Shown here: in pieces, positions 15,504 to 23,149 of the stretch
Numbering within the stretch: the stretch's first letter is position 1
Layout: every line of letters starts with the position of its first letter
Assembly: GCA_017547065.1 (NCBI GenBank)
Contig: JAFYRC010000030.1
Coordinates: forward strand, 1-26,148
Direction of reading: 5' to 3'
DNA from: Tidjanibacter sp.
Lineage (GTDB): Bacteria > Bacteroidota > Bacteroidia > Bacteroidales > Rikenellaceae
Length of the DNA stretch: 26,148 nt
Program-made: the position numbers and the translations under genes
Notes under the pieces: generated by a model
What the model saw: the letters and a program-made list of their open reading frames with translations, nothing else
Told to the model about the DNA's origin: nothing
Databases searched by the model: none

Positions 15504-18113
15504 TTATTCCTGGTTATCAGTAGCTACAACCTCACTGGCAACCTCCTCCACTACGGGAGTAGCCTCCACTGCGGCGCCCTCTGCCTGGGTATTCTCCTCA
15601 CCCTCCACAGCTACGGGAGCCTCAATCTCCTCAGTCTTGGGCACTGCCATCACCGAAGCAATTGAGTCGCCCTCGCGCAAGTTGATGATCCTCACGCCCT
15701 GGGTAGCCCTACCTGCGATGCGGATGTCGCTCACAGAGGTGCGGATGGTGATACCACTACGGTTGATAATCATGAGGTCGTTGCTGTCATCCACAGCCTG
15801 AATCGATACAAGGTTACCGGTCTTCTCGGTGATCTGCAATGTCTTCACACCCTTACCACCACGGTTGGTTACCCTGTAATCCTCCAAGTCGGTACGCTTA
15901 CCATAGCCGTTCTCGCTCAATACAAGGATGTCCTTGCCGCTCTCGGGCTCGATGCACACCATACCAACAACCTTGTTGTCGCCCTCGATGTTCACACCCC
16001 TTACACCGGTACCTACACGGCCGATGGCCCTCACGGTCTCCTCGTTGAACCTGATGGCCTTACCCTCGTGGGTTGCCAACAGAATCTCGGCCTTACCGCT
16101 GGTGAGTGCTACGTCGATGAGCTGGTCGTCCTCCCTGATGTTGATGGCGTTCACACCATTCTTCCTGGGGCGCGAGTACTCCTCCAAGCTGGTCTTCTTA
16201 ACAACACCCTGCTTGGTGGCCATGATGATAAAGTTATTCTGAACGTACTCCTTGTCGTCCAAGTGACGAACGTTGATGTAGGTCCTTACCTTATCGTCGG
16301 GCTCAATCTGGATAACGTTCTGGATAGCCCTGCCTTTCGACGCCCTTGTGCCCTCGGGAATCTCGTAAACTTTCAGCCAGTAGCAGCGGCCCTTCTCGGT
16401 GAAGAACAACATTGTGTTGTGCATCGAGGTGACGTAGATGTGCTCGATGAAGTCCTCATCCCTGGTTGCGCTACCCTTAACACCGATGCCACCACGGTGC
16501 TGGCTCTTATACTCGGTCAGAGGAGTACGTTTGATGTAGCCCATGTGGCTGATGGTAATCACAACGTCCTCGTCGGCGTAGAAGTCCTCGGGGTTGAACT
16601 CCTCCGAAGAGTAGACAATCTCGGTCCTCCTCTCGTCGCCATATTTCTCTTTGATCTCGTTGGTCTCGTCCTTAACGATCTGCAACTGCAACCTCTCGTC
16701 GGCCAATACGCTCTTGAAGTATGCAATCTTCTCCAACAACTCGGCGAGTTCGGCCTCCAACTTACCCCTCTCCAAACCGGTCAGAGCACGGAGCCTCATC
16801 TCCACGATAGCCGCAGCCTGAATCTCGCTCAAACCAAACCTCTCGATCATCTTGGCCTTAGCCTCATCGGGGGTCTGCGAGCCACGAATCATGGCGATAA
16901 TCTCGTCGATGTTGTCCTGAGCAATCAAGAGGCCCTGCACGATGTGTGCCCTTGCCTCGGCTGCTGCCAGGTCGTGTTTGGTGCGCCTTACAACCACCTC
17001 GTGGCGGTGCTCAACGAAGGCCTTCACCATATCTTTGAAGTTCATCAACACGGGCCTGCCACCCACCAGAGCGATGTTGTTCACCGAGAACGAGCTCTGA
17101 AGGGGGGTGTTCTTGTACAGGGTGTTCAGAACAACGCTACTTACAGCGTCCTGTTTGAGGATAATCACAACCCTCACGCCCTCTTTGTTACTCTCGTCGT
17201 TGATGTAGGAGATACCCTCGATCTTCTTCTCGTTGACCATCTGGGCAATCTTCTGCACCATATCGCTCTTGTTGACCATGTAGGGCACCTCGGTAATTAC
17301 GATGCACTCCCTGCCGGTCTTGGTGTACTCAATCTCGGTCTTGGCCCTCATGACAACACGGCCGCGGCCGGTCTCGATGGCCTCCCTTACACCCTCGTAG
17401 CCGTAGATGATACCACCGGTGGGGAAGTCGGGACCCTTCACGTAGTGACACATCTCGCTGGGCTCCATATCGGGACTGTCGATGTAGGCGCAAATGGCGT
17501 CGCAGCACTCCGAAAGGTTGTGGGGTGCCATGTTGGTCGCCATACCTACGGCAATACCGTTGGCACCGTTGACCATCAGCAAGGGAATGCGGGTGGGCAG
17601 TACGGTGGGCTCCAACTCGGTGTCGTCGAAGTTGTTCACGAAGTCTACGGTATCCTTGTCGATGTCGGCAATTACCTCGTCGGTAATCTTACGCATACGA
17701 GCCTCGGTATAACGCATTGCTGCGGGCGAGTCACCGTCCATCGAACCGAAGTTACCCTGGCCGTCTACCAAGGGGTAGCGCAAGCTCCAGGGCTGGGCCA
17801 TACGGCACATTGCGTCGTAAACCGAGCTATCGCCGTGGGGGTGGAATTTACCGAGCACATCACCCACGATACGGGCGCTCTTACGAGTGGGCTTGTTGGA
17901 ATAGAGGCCCAGCTCGTGGCTCATATCGTAGTGGATACGGCGGTGTACGGGTTTCATACCATCTCTTGCGTCGGGCAATGCACGCGACACAATAACCGAC
18001 ATCGAGTAGTCGATGTAGGCGGTCTTCATCTCATCTTCGATGTTAATCTTGATGATTCTCTCCTCTTGTGCGAGGTCTTCCGTAAGGGTTACGTTCTCGT
18101 TAATTTCGGACAT
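15504..18113 (-). CDS. gyrA: DNA gyrase subunit A
   Basis: The 869-residue breaking-rejoining subunit of gyrase, which introduces negative supercoils together with GyrB (not in the window). The catalytic Tyr135 is in [10 protein letters not shown]. The quinolone region reads [10 protein letters not shown] with Ser96 and Asp100 at the positions of E. coli Ser83 and Asp87, the drug-sensitive state. The C-terminal propeller starts near 520, and its GyrA box reads QHRGGIG (538-544), a variant of QRRGGKG. The last 45 residues are an acidic Glu/Ala/Val tail. The length is typical of the group. It is the first gene of a two-gene unit with the TPR gene. The start at 18113 is supported by the conserved N terminus. 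Confidence 0.98.
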   Translation of the reverse strand: MSEINENVTLTEDLAQEERIIKINIEDEMKTAYIDYSMSVIVSRALPDARDGMKPVHRRIHYDMSHELGLYSNKPTRKSARIVGDVLGKFHPHGDSSVYDAMCRMAQPWSLRYPLVDGQGNFGSMDGDSPAAMRYTEARMRKITDEVIADIDKDTVDFVNNFDDTELEPTVLPTRIPLLMVNGANGIAVGMATNMAPHNLSECCDAICAYIDSPDMEPSEMCHYVKGPDFPTGGIIYGYEGVREAIETGRGRVVMRAKTEIEYTKTGRECIVITEVPYMVNKSDMVQKIAQMVNEKKIEGISYINDESNKEGVRVVIILKQDAVSSVVLNTLYKNTPLQSSFSVNNIALVGGRPVLMNFKDMVKAFVEHRHEVVVRRTKHDLAAAEARAHIVQGLLIAQDNIDEIIAMIRGSQTPDEAKAKMIERFGLSEIQAAAIVEMRLRALTGLERGKLEAELAELLEKIAYFKSVLADERLQLQIVKDETNEIKEKYGDERRTEIVYSSEEFNPEDFYADEDVVITISHMGYIKRTPLTEYKSQHRGGIGVKGSATRDEDFIEHIYVTSMHNTMLFFTEKGRCYWLKVYEIPEGTRASKGRAIQNVIQIEPDDKVRTYINVRHLDDKEYVQNNFIIMATKQGVVKKTSLEEYSRPRKNGVNAINIREDDQLIDVALTSGKAEILLATHEGKAIRFNEETVRAIGRVGTGVRGVNIEGDNKVVGMVCIEPESGKDILVLSENGYGKRTDLEDYRVTNRGGKGVKTLQITEKTGNLVSIQAVDDSNDLMIINRSGITIRTSVSDIRIAGRATQGVRIINLREGDSIASVMAVPKTEEIEAPVAVEGEENTQAEGAAVEATPVVEEVASEVVATDNQE

Positions 18114-18150
18114 ATCTTTTCGTGAAAAATCAGTTTCTACAAATAACGTG

Positions 18151-18158
18151 TAAAGATA
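18151..18158 (-). promoter_or_regulatory. Possible -7 element of gyrA
   Basis: On the minus strand this reads TATCTTTA, one base off TAnnTTTG, 38 bp upstream of the gyrA ATG. The -33 position falls inside the 7-bp repeat array at 18168-18195. Confidence 0.4.
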
Positions 18159-18167
18159 CGATGAAAA

Positions 18168-18195
18168 ATTGAAAATTGAAAATTGAAGATTGAAA
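18168..18195. repeat. 7-bp tandem repeat, (ATTGAAA)4
   Basis: Four contiguous units, ATTGAAA ATTGAAA ATTGAAG ATTGAAA, lie just upstream of the possible gyrA -7 element. Confidence 0.85.
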
Positions 18196-18210
18196 TTTAT
18201 TCATCTTTTG

Positions 18211-18232
18211 CGCTTTTTTTACAAAAAAAGCG
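18211..18232. repeat. Perfect inverted repeat with T7/A7 arms
   Basis: CGCTTTTTTT, a 2-nt gap (AC), and AAAAAAAGCG form a 10-bp perfect inverted repeat. With only two unpaired bases a full hairpin is strained, so it may be a DNA-level site or a decayed terminator. Confidence 0.5.
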
Positions 18233-18260
18233 AGTAACCACGGCTACACCTACAATAGAA

Positions 18261-18296
18261 ACAAAAAATGCGCCCTATTGGGGACGCATTTTGACA
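18261..18296 (-). terminator. Terminator of the parE-to-lolA cluster
   Basis: A 7-bp stem (18266-18272 with 18285-18291) has further inner C-G pairs and an A mismatch. On the minus strand TTTTTTGT follows. It lies downstream of the lolA-like stop at 18320. Confidence 0.7.
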
Positions 18297-18319
18297 AGCT
18301 TCTGACCAATTAATATAGC

Positions 18320-18937
18320 CTATCGGAAGTCTATAATCTCATAGCCCTCGTAGTCTGCGGCATTGAGGTTGAAAACACCTTCCGAGAGTTTGCAGGGGGC
18401 GAATTTGTCGATTCGGACAAAGAGGCCCATACCGCTCAAATCGTAGCCCAACAAGGTGGGGAGATTAGTCTTGCGGCCCACCTTCAAAACAATACGTTCG
18501 ACGCCGTCGAGTACGCCTGAATTTGGGAGCAGAATTAGTTCCCACACAGCCTTGTCGTCCTGATCGAAACTCTCCACCTTGAAGAGTTCCTCGGCAAAGT
18601 CGAAAGCCTTGGTGGGGTTATCGAAGAGGGAGCGACTATGGGGCTTGGGCTCATCGAGCGAAATCTCTCTGTTTGTGCCGTTTACGGTCCATAGTAGTTC
18701 TTCGTTGCGACCCTGCTTGAGGTCCTCTATGGCAATGACGAACTTCTCTCCATCGACCACGCAATAGCCCTTCGAGCCACTCTCGGCACCGGGCATTTCG
18801 AGGGTGAAATCCACACGATAGGGGCCCATTGCGGCGATCTTTTCGCCCATACTGCGGAGCACCTCCTCGCCGGAGTTTTGAGCTCCCACGGCAAGGCTCG
18901 CACACAAGGCCCAAAGAAGTATAACGTAGCGTTTCAT
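18320..18937 (-). CDS. LolA-like outer-membrane lipoprotein carrier
   Basis: A 205-residue periplasmic protein with a signal peptide (about 1-19, ending in AVGAQ). The pattern after it fits the LolA family: an N-terminal helix (EEVLRSMGEKIAAM), then a series of beta strands starting YRVDFTLEM, with GKGYCVV-like (SKGYCVVDGEKFVIA), LLWTVNG and a final strand YEGYEIIDFR. LolA shuttles lipoproteins from inner to outer membrane by holding the lipid in a half-barrel. The start at 18937 is chosen because it gives a clean signal peptide and sits one base after the ftsK stop, showing tight translational coupling. The longer in-frame start at 19090 lies inside ftsK and is not used. I leave the symbol blank because several LolA-like paralogues are common in this phylum. 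Confidence 0.82.
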   Translation of the reverse strand: MKRYVILLWALCASLAVGAQNSGEEVLRSMGEKIAAMGPYRVDFTLEMPGAESGSKGYCVVDGEKFVIAIEDLKQGRNEELLWTVNGTNREISLDEPKPHSRSLFDNPTKAFDFAEELFKVESFDQDDKAVWELILLPNSGVLDGVERIVLKVGRKTNLPTLLGYDLSGMGLFVRIDKFAPCKLSEGVFNLNAADYEGYEIIDFR

Positions 18938-18938
18938 A

Positions 18939-21560
18939 TTACAAATTTTCGATGTAGAGGTCGTTGAGTATGCGTTCGAGCGAGGTGGCGTCCGAGATGA
19001 GCACCTCGCGGGGTTTGCTACCCTCGCTGCGGCCCACAATGCCTGCCTGCTCGAGTTGGTCCATAATGCGTCCCGCGCGGTTGTAGCCAATCTTAAAGCG
19101 GCGCTGGATGAACGATGTGGAGCCCTGCTGGTTGGCTACAACAAATCTTGCAATCTCCTCAAACATACCGTCCAAGTCGCCCATATCCTCCTTTACGCCC
19201 GCAGCCTCGTCGCCACCCTCGGGAACATAGTCGGGCAGAAGGTAGGCCGACGGGAAGCTCTTTTGTTTGGCCACAAAGTCGGTGATGCGCTCAATCTCGG
19301 GAGTATCAAGGAAGGCGCATTGCAGACGTGTCTCTACGCCATTGATTTGCACGAGCATATCGCCATCGCCAATGAGTTTCTCGGCACCCGTACCACCGAG
19401 GATAATCTGCGAGTTGATGCGGTTGGTAACCTTGAAGGCGATGCGCGAGGGGCAGTTGGCGCTAATCAGACCGGTGATAACCTTCGCATCGGGCCTCTGG
19501 GTGGCGATAATCATGTGGATACCGATAGCACGGGCCAGCTGACCGAGGCGTACGATGGGTGCTTCGACCTCCTTACCGGCCGTCATGATCATATCTGCAA
19601 ACTCGTCAATCACAACCACAATATATGGTAAGTAACGGTGTCCGTGGTTGGGGTTGAGCTGGCGGGAAACAAACTTCTGGTTATACTCGCTAATCTTTCT
19701 CACCTCGGCCTTTTGGAGCAGGTCGTAGCGGGCTGCCATCTCATTACAGAGCGAGTTGAGGGTGTAGACCACCTTCTGCGTGTCGGTCAAAATGGCGTTC
19801 TCCTCGCTCTCCATTTTGGCCAGGTAGTGCTTCTCCAACTTGGCATAGAGGGAGAGCTCCACCTTCTTGGGGTCGACCATCACAAACTTCAACTCGGCGG
19901 GGTGTTTCTTGTAAATCAGTGAGTTGATAATCACGTTGAGGCCCACCGATTTACCCTGACCTGTTGCACCTGCCACCAGGAGGTGGGGCATCTTGGCAAG
20001 GTCAATCACAAAGGTTTCGTTCTGGATGGTCTTACCGAGTACCACGGGGAGTTCATACTTGCTCTCCTGGAACTTGGCCGACCTCACCACCGAGTACATC
20101 GACACCATCCTGCGGGTGCGGTTGGGGATCTCGATACCAATCGTACCCCTACCGGGCATGGGCACAATCAGACGTATGCTCAATGCTTTGAGCGAGATGG
20201 CGATGTCGTCCTCGAGGTTCTTGATCCTCGATACCTTGATACCCATTGCGGGCTCAATCTCATAGAGTGTTACGGTGGGACCGATGGTGGCTGTGATTTT
20301 CTTTATGGTAATGCCAAACGACTCCAAGGTTTTTTGAATCATCTCCTTGTTGTCGTTGATCTCCTCGCTGGAGAACTGCACGCCCTCGTCGCCGTGTTTT
20401 TCGAGTATCTCCACGGGGGGACGCTGGTAGCGCGAAAGCTCCCTGGTGGGGTCGTAGAGGGTGCCAATCTTGCCGGCCTGGTCCTCCTCGTGCTCGCTAC
20501 GGATGATCTGTATTTCGCCATCCTCGTTGCTCTCCACCATGCCACCAACGGAAAGAATAGTGTCCTCCACATGTGTAGTTGCCTTTTCGCTGTTGGTGGG
20601 AAGTCCCTCCATGCCACCGTCGAGGTTGATGACCTCAAAGTCGTCGTCTGCGGCAGGGGGTGTCACGGTGGCGGCAGTAGTACCAACGGTGGTGGCCCTC
20701 ATGGCTGTTGCGCCAATGGTTGCACCTGCGGCGGGCAAAATGGTTATGCCGTCGTTATCCTCCTCCTCGTCGCCATCCAGGAACTCCACGACGTTGTCGT
20801 CGGTGGGGGCGTTGGTAGGCTCGGTGTAAGGCTCCTCGTCGGTACCCACAATCTCAAACTCCACAATGTCACCCTCCTTATCATCGGTGGAAGAGGGAAT
20901 AGCTTGGGGCTCCTCGGGGAGCTCATCTTCCTCCTCATCCTCGTATTCCTCGTCCTCATCCTCCTCTTCGTAGTGTTTGGGAGTAAACAGGTCGGCAGCC
21001 TTTTGGGTGACCTTATTCACTGCTGAAATGGTCCTACGATTGATGTAGACCGCGAGTAGCATCCAGCTCATAAAGAGCAGTAGAGCCATGCCTAGCTTGC
21101 CGATGTAGCCCTGCAACCACACAGCCACGTCAATGCCAACCTTACCACCCAGGCCCGAGCCAAATACGCCGCCATTAGTGCCAAACACTGCACCAAGCGT
21201 GAGCGAGCCCAGAATCATCAGGAAGATGGTGATGCGCACCGAGCGTTCGAGGTAGGTGATTTTGTTGAGCATGATGCGCAGTGAGAGAATGCTTACCACA
21301 ATGGGCACTCCGAGGGCAAACACACCAAACCAGTCGCCCACAAGGAAGTTGGCAATCATGTATCCCACCGAGCCGCCATTGTTGGACACGGCGCCACCCA
21401 TCTGGTCGGTACGCCAGGTGAAGTAGTAGGAGATGATGGATACAAGTACGAACAACGACAAGAAGAGGAGTGTGAAACACACCACCCAGCGTTGGTTTTC
21501 GGTTGGTTGCCACTTGGGCTTAGTCTGCTCCGCAGTGGGTTTGGATTTACTTTTTGCCAT
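18939..21560 (-). CDS. ftsK: DNA translocase FtsK
   Basis: The protein has 873 residues from the ATG at 21560; an ATG 9 bp upstream (21569) is an equal option, and residue numbers here count from 21569. About four transmembrane helices occupy 28-195, followed by a very acidic linker (200-350, including runs of Glu and Asp). The alpha/beta motor domain has Walker A GATGQGKS (534-541) and Walker B VVVIDEFAD (651-659). A C-terminal winged-helix gamma domain (about 800-876) contains QRRFKIGYNRAGRIMDQLE. FtsK pumps chromosome DNA through the closing septum and, in model species, activates XerCD at dif. The gene overlaps no neighbour; it starts 21 bp after murI and is followed by lolA after one base. 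Confidence 0.96.
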   Translation of the reverse strand: MAKSKSKPTAEQTKPKWQPTENQRWVVCFTLLFLSLFVLVSIISYYFTWRTDQMGGAVSNNGGSVGYMIANFLVGDWFGVFALGVPIVVSILSLRIMLNKITYLERSVRITIFLMILGSLTLGAVFGTNGGVFGSGLGGKVGIDVAVWLQGYIGKLGMALLLFMSWMLLAVYINRRTISAVNKVTQKAADLFTPKHYEEEDEDEEYEDEEEDELPEEPQAIPSSTDDKEGDIVEFEIVGTDEEPYTEPTNAPTDDNVVEFLDGDEEEDNDGITILPAAGATIGATAMRATTVGTTAATVTPPAADDDFEVINLDGGMEGLPTNSEKATTHVEDTILSVGGMVESNEDGEIQIIRSEHEEDQAGKIGTLYDPTRELSRYQRPPVEILEKHGDEGVQFSSEEINDNKEMIQKTLESFGITIKKITATIGPTVTLYEIEPAMGIKVSRIKNLEDDIAISLKALSIRLIVPMPGRGTIGIEIPNRTRRMVSMYSVVRSAKFQESKYELPVVLGKTIQNETFVIDLAKMPHLLVAGATGQGKSVGLNVIINSLIYKKHPAELKFVMVDPKKVELSLYAKLEKHYLAKMESEENAILTDTQKVVYTLNSLCNEMAARYDLLQKAEVRKISEYNQKFVSRQLNPNHGHRYLPYIVVVIDEFADMIMTAGKEVEAPIVRLGQLARAIGIHMIIATQRPDAKVITGLISANCPSRIAFKVTNRINSQIILGGTGAEKLIGDGDMLVQINGVETRLQCAFLDTPEIERITDFVAKQKSFPSAYLLPDYVPEGGDEAAGVKEDMGDLDGMFEEIARFVVANQQGSTSFIQRRFKIGYNRAGRIMDQLEQAGIVGRSEGSKPREVLISDATSLERILNDLYIENL

Positions 21561-21581
21561 ATTGCACACAAAGTTTTTTCG

Positions 21582-22367
21582 TTACATTTCGGCCAGTTGC
21601 ATAGCCTTGTCGGTGATTTTGGCCAGGTAGCCATCGTCGGCAAAGGTCACAAAGCGGTACTCTGCCTTGTGGCTCTCCGAGGCTTTAATCTTGTACTCCG
21701 AGAGCAACCACGCCGTGCGCCTTGCCACGGCAGGTGCAGGATTGATGATTTCAACCCCTCGTCCCTCCACAAGTTTCTCAATGTGGGCTGCAAGGAAGGG
21801 GTAGTGGGTGCAGCCGAGTACAATCTTATCGGCTCCCTCCCTAAGTAGAGGCATCACAGCCCTGCGAACAATGGGCTCGGCAACCTCGGCGTCATTCTCC
21901 TCGCCACTCTCCACACACTCCACAAAGCCCTCGCCCACGGCCGAGAGAATCTTCACTTTGTCGGCGTACTTGGCGCAGGTGTTGCGGAAGAGGTCGCCCT
22001 GCAACGAGGAGCGTGTGGCCAGAATACCTATCACGCCACTCTCGGAGGTAAGGGCCGCAGGTTTCACGGCGGGTTCCATGCCGACAAAGGGGATGTCGTA
22101 CTTCTCCCTCAGCAGGTCAATAGCTACCGCCGTAGCTGTATTGCAGGCCACCACAATCAGCTTCACATTGTGGCGCAACAACTCCTCAATAGCGCGCAGC
22201 ACGAAGCCCTCCACCTCCTCGGCGCTCTTGTCGCCATAGGGACAGTTTTTGCCGTCGGCAAGGTAGACGACCGACTCGTGGGGGAGGGCCTTGCGCAGCT
22301 CCTTCCACACGCTCAATCCTCCAATGCCGGAGTCGAACACACCAATGGGGTTGTTGTTGGTTTTCAT
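21582..22367 (-). CDS. murI: Glutamate racemase
   Basis: A 261-residue cytosolic enzyme that converts L-glutamate to D-glutamate for peptidoglycan. Counted from 22367, the N terminus reads IGVFDSGIGGLSV. The two catalytic cysteines are Cys75 in VACNTATA and Cys186 in LGCTHYP. The conserved NCPYGDK is at about 41-47. A longer in-frame start at 22418 would add 17 non-conserved residues and nearly reach the aroK stop, so 22367 is preferred. It is part of the minus-strand cluster and followed closely by ftsK. Confidence 0.96.
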   Translation of the reverse strand: MKTNNNPIGVFDSGIGGLSVWKELRKALPHESVVYLADGKNCPYGDKSAEEVEGFVLRAIEELLRHNVKLIVVACNTATAVAIDLLREKYDIPFVGMEPAVKPAALTSESGVIGILATRSSLQGDLFRNTCAKYADKVKILSAVGEGFVECVESGEENDAEVAEPIVRRAVMPLLREGADKIVLGCTHYPFLAAHIEKLVEGRGVEIINPAPAVARRTAWLLSEYKIKASESHKAEYRFVTFADDGYLAKITDKAMQLAEM

Positions 22368-22419
22368 AGTTTGGTTATCTCTGCCCTCCGACCATTTGTG
22401 TCGGAAGCGCGCGTTCATA

Positions 22420-22941
22420 CTATCTATTCGTGTTCTTTGCGAGGTATTTTAGTCTTCCGACCACCTCGCCGGGGGTTACATCGTTGCAGTTGACAACGAT
22501 GTTCGCCCTGCCGTAGAATGGCTCCCTTTCGGCGAGCAACTCCTCGATGTAGGCGAGCAACTCCTCGGGGCCCTTACCCACAATCTTGGGTCTTACGGCC
22601 TTCGCGTGGAGCAGGCGTTGTTGTAGAGCAAGAGGTGTCATTTTGAGGTATACCGCCTTGCCGTGGCTCACAATGAAATCCATGTTGTCGCCATAGCAGG
22701 GGGCGCCACCACCCGTGGCCACCACCACACCATTCCTGTCGGCCATCTCTTCGAGGGCTTGGCGTTCGATCTTGCGGAAGGTCTCCTCGCCCTGCTGAGC
22801 GAAAATCTCGGGAATGGTCATCCCCGCAATTTCGCACACCCTTTGGTCGAGGTCCACGAATTCGTAGCCCACGGCAGTCGCCAGTTTGCGACCCACGGTG
22901 CTCTTACCGCACCCCATAAAGCCGATCAGAAAAATTGTCAT
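22420..22941 (-). CDS. aroK: Shikimate kinase
   Basis: A 173-residue cytosolic kinase that phosphorylates shikimate in aromatic amino acid synthesis. From the start at 22941 it opens MTIFLIGFMGCGKST with the Walker A loop at 7-14. DLDQRV supplies the shikimate-binding Asp, FRKIERQAL the second substrate contact, and VVATGGGAP the Walker B-like glycine motif. The adenine-lid arginine region is at LLHAKAVRPK. The in-frame start at 23016 adds 25 non-conserved residues and is rejected. A 208-bp repeat-bearing spacer separates it from parC upstream, and I see no promoter in that spacer. Confidence 0.95.
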   Translation of the reverse strand: MTIFLIGFMGCGKSTVGRKLATAVGYEFVDLDQRVCEIAGMTIPEIFAQQGEETFRKIERQALEEMADRNGVVVATGGGAPCYGDNMDFIVSHGKAVYLKMTPLALQQRLLHAKAVRPKIVGKGPEELLAYIEELLAEREPFYGRANIVVNCNDVTPGEVVGRLKYLAKNTNR

Positions 22942-23022
22942 ACTCTCTTGTCGAGCGTGTCTTGTGGGTAAATTTTGCACCAACCTTCGGGTCTGCGAGT
23001 TCCTCATTTGCGCCATTTTTTC

Positions 23023-23085
23023 GTCTACCGTCTACCGTCTACCGTCTACCGACATTGTTTTGTCTACCGTCTAACGTCTAACGTC
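23023..23085. repeat. 7-bp tandem repeat, (GTCTACC)n with variant units
   Basis: Four GTCTACC units (23023-23050), an 11-bp interruption, then GTCTACC, GTCTAAC, GTCTAAC and a partial GTC (23062-23085). It lies between parC and aroK. Confidence 0.9.
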
Positions 23086-23112
23086 GAGAACACTGGGTGT
23101 CCGAAAATATTT

Positions 23113-23143
23113 GCTAATTAGCCAATAGCCAACGGCCAATAGC
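23113..23143. repeat. 7-bp tandem repeat, (AGCCAAT)n, degenerate
   Basis: AGCCAAT, AGCCAAC, GGCCAAT and AGC at 23120-23143, preceded by a decayed unit GCTAATT. It ends 6 bp beyond the parC stop codon on the minus strand. Confidence 0.75.
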
Positions 23144-23149
23144 TCTCTC

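Noticed and set aside
16068..18125. 685-residue open frame on the plus strand
   Set aside because: It is antisense to gyrA and made of Val/Leu/His/Asp-rich shadow sequence.
23023..23143. CRISPR array
   Set aside because: The repeats are 7 bp and contiguous without unique spacers, and no cas genes are present.
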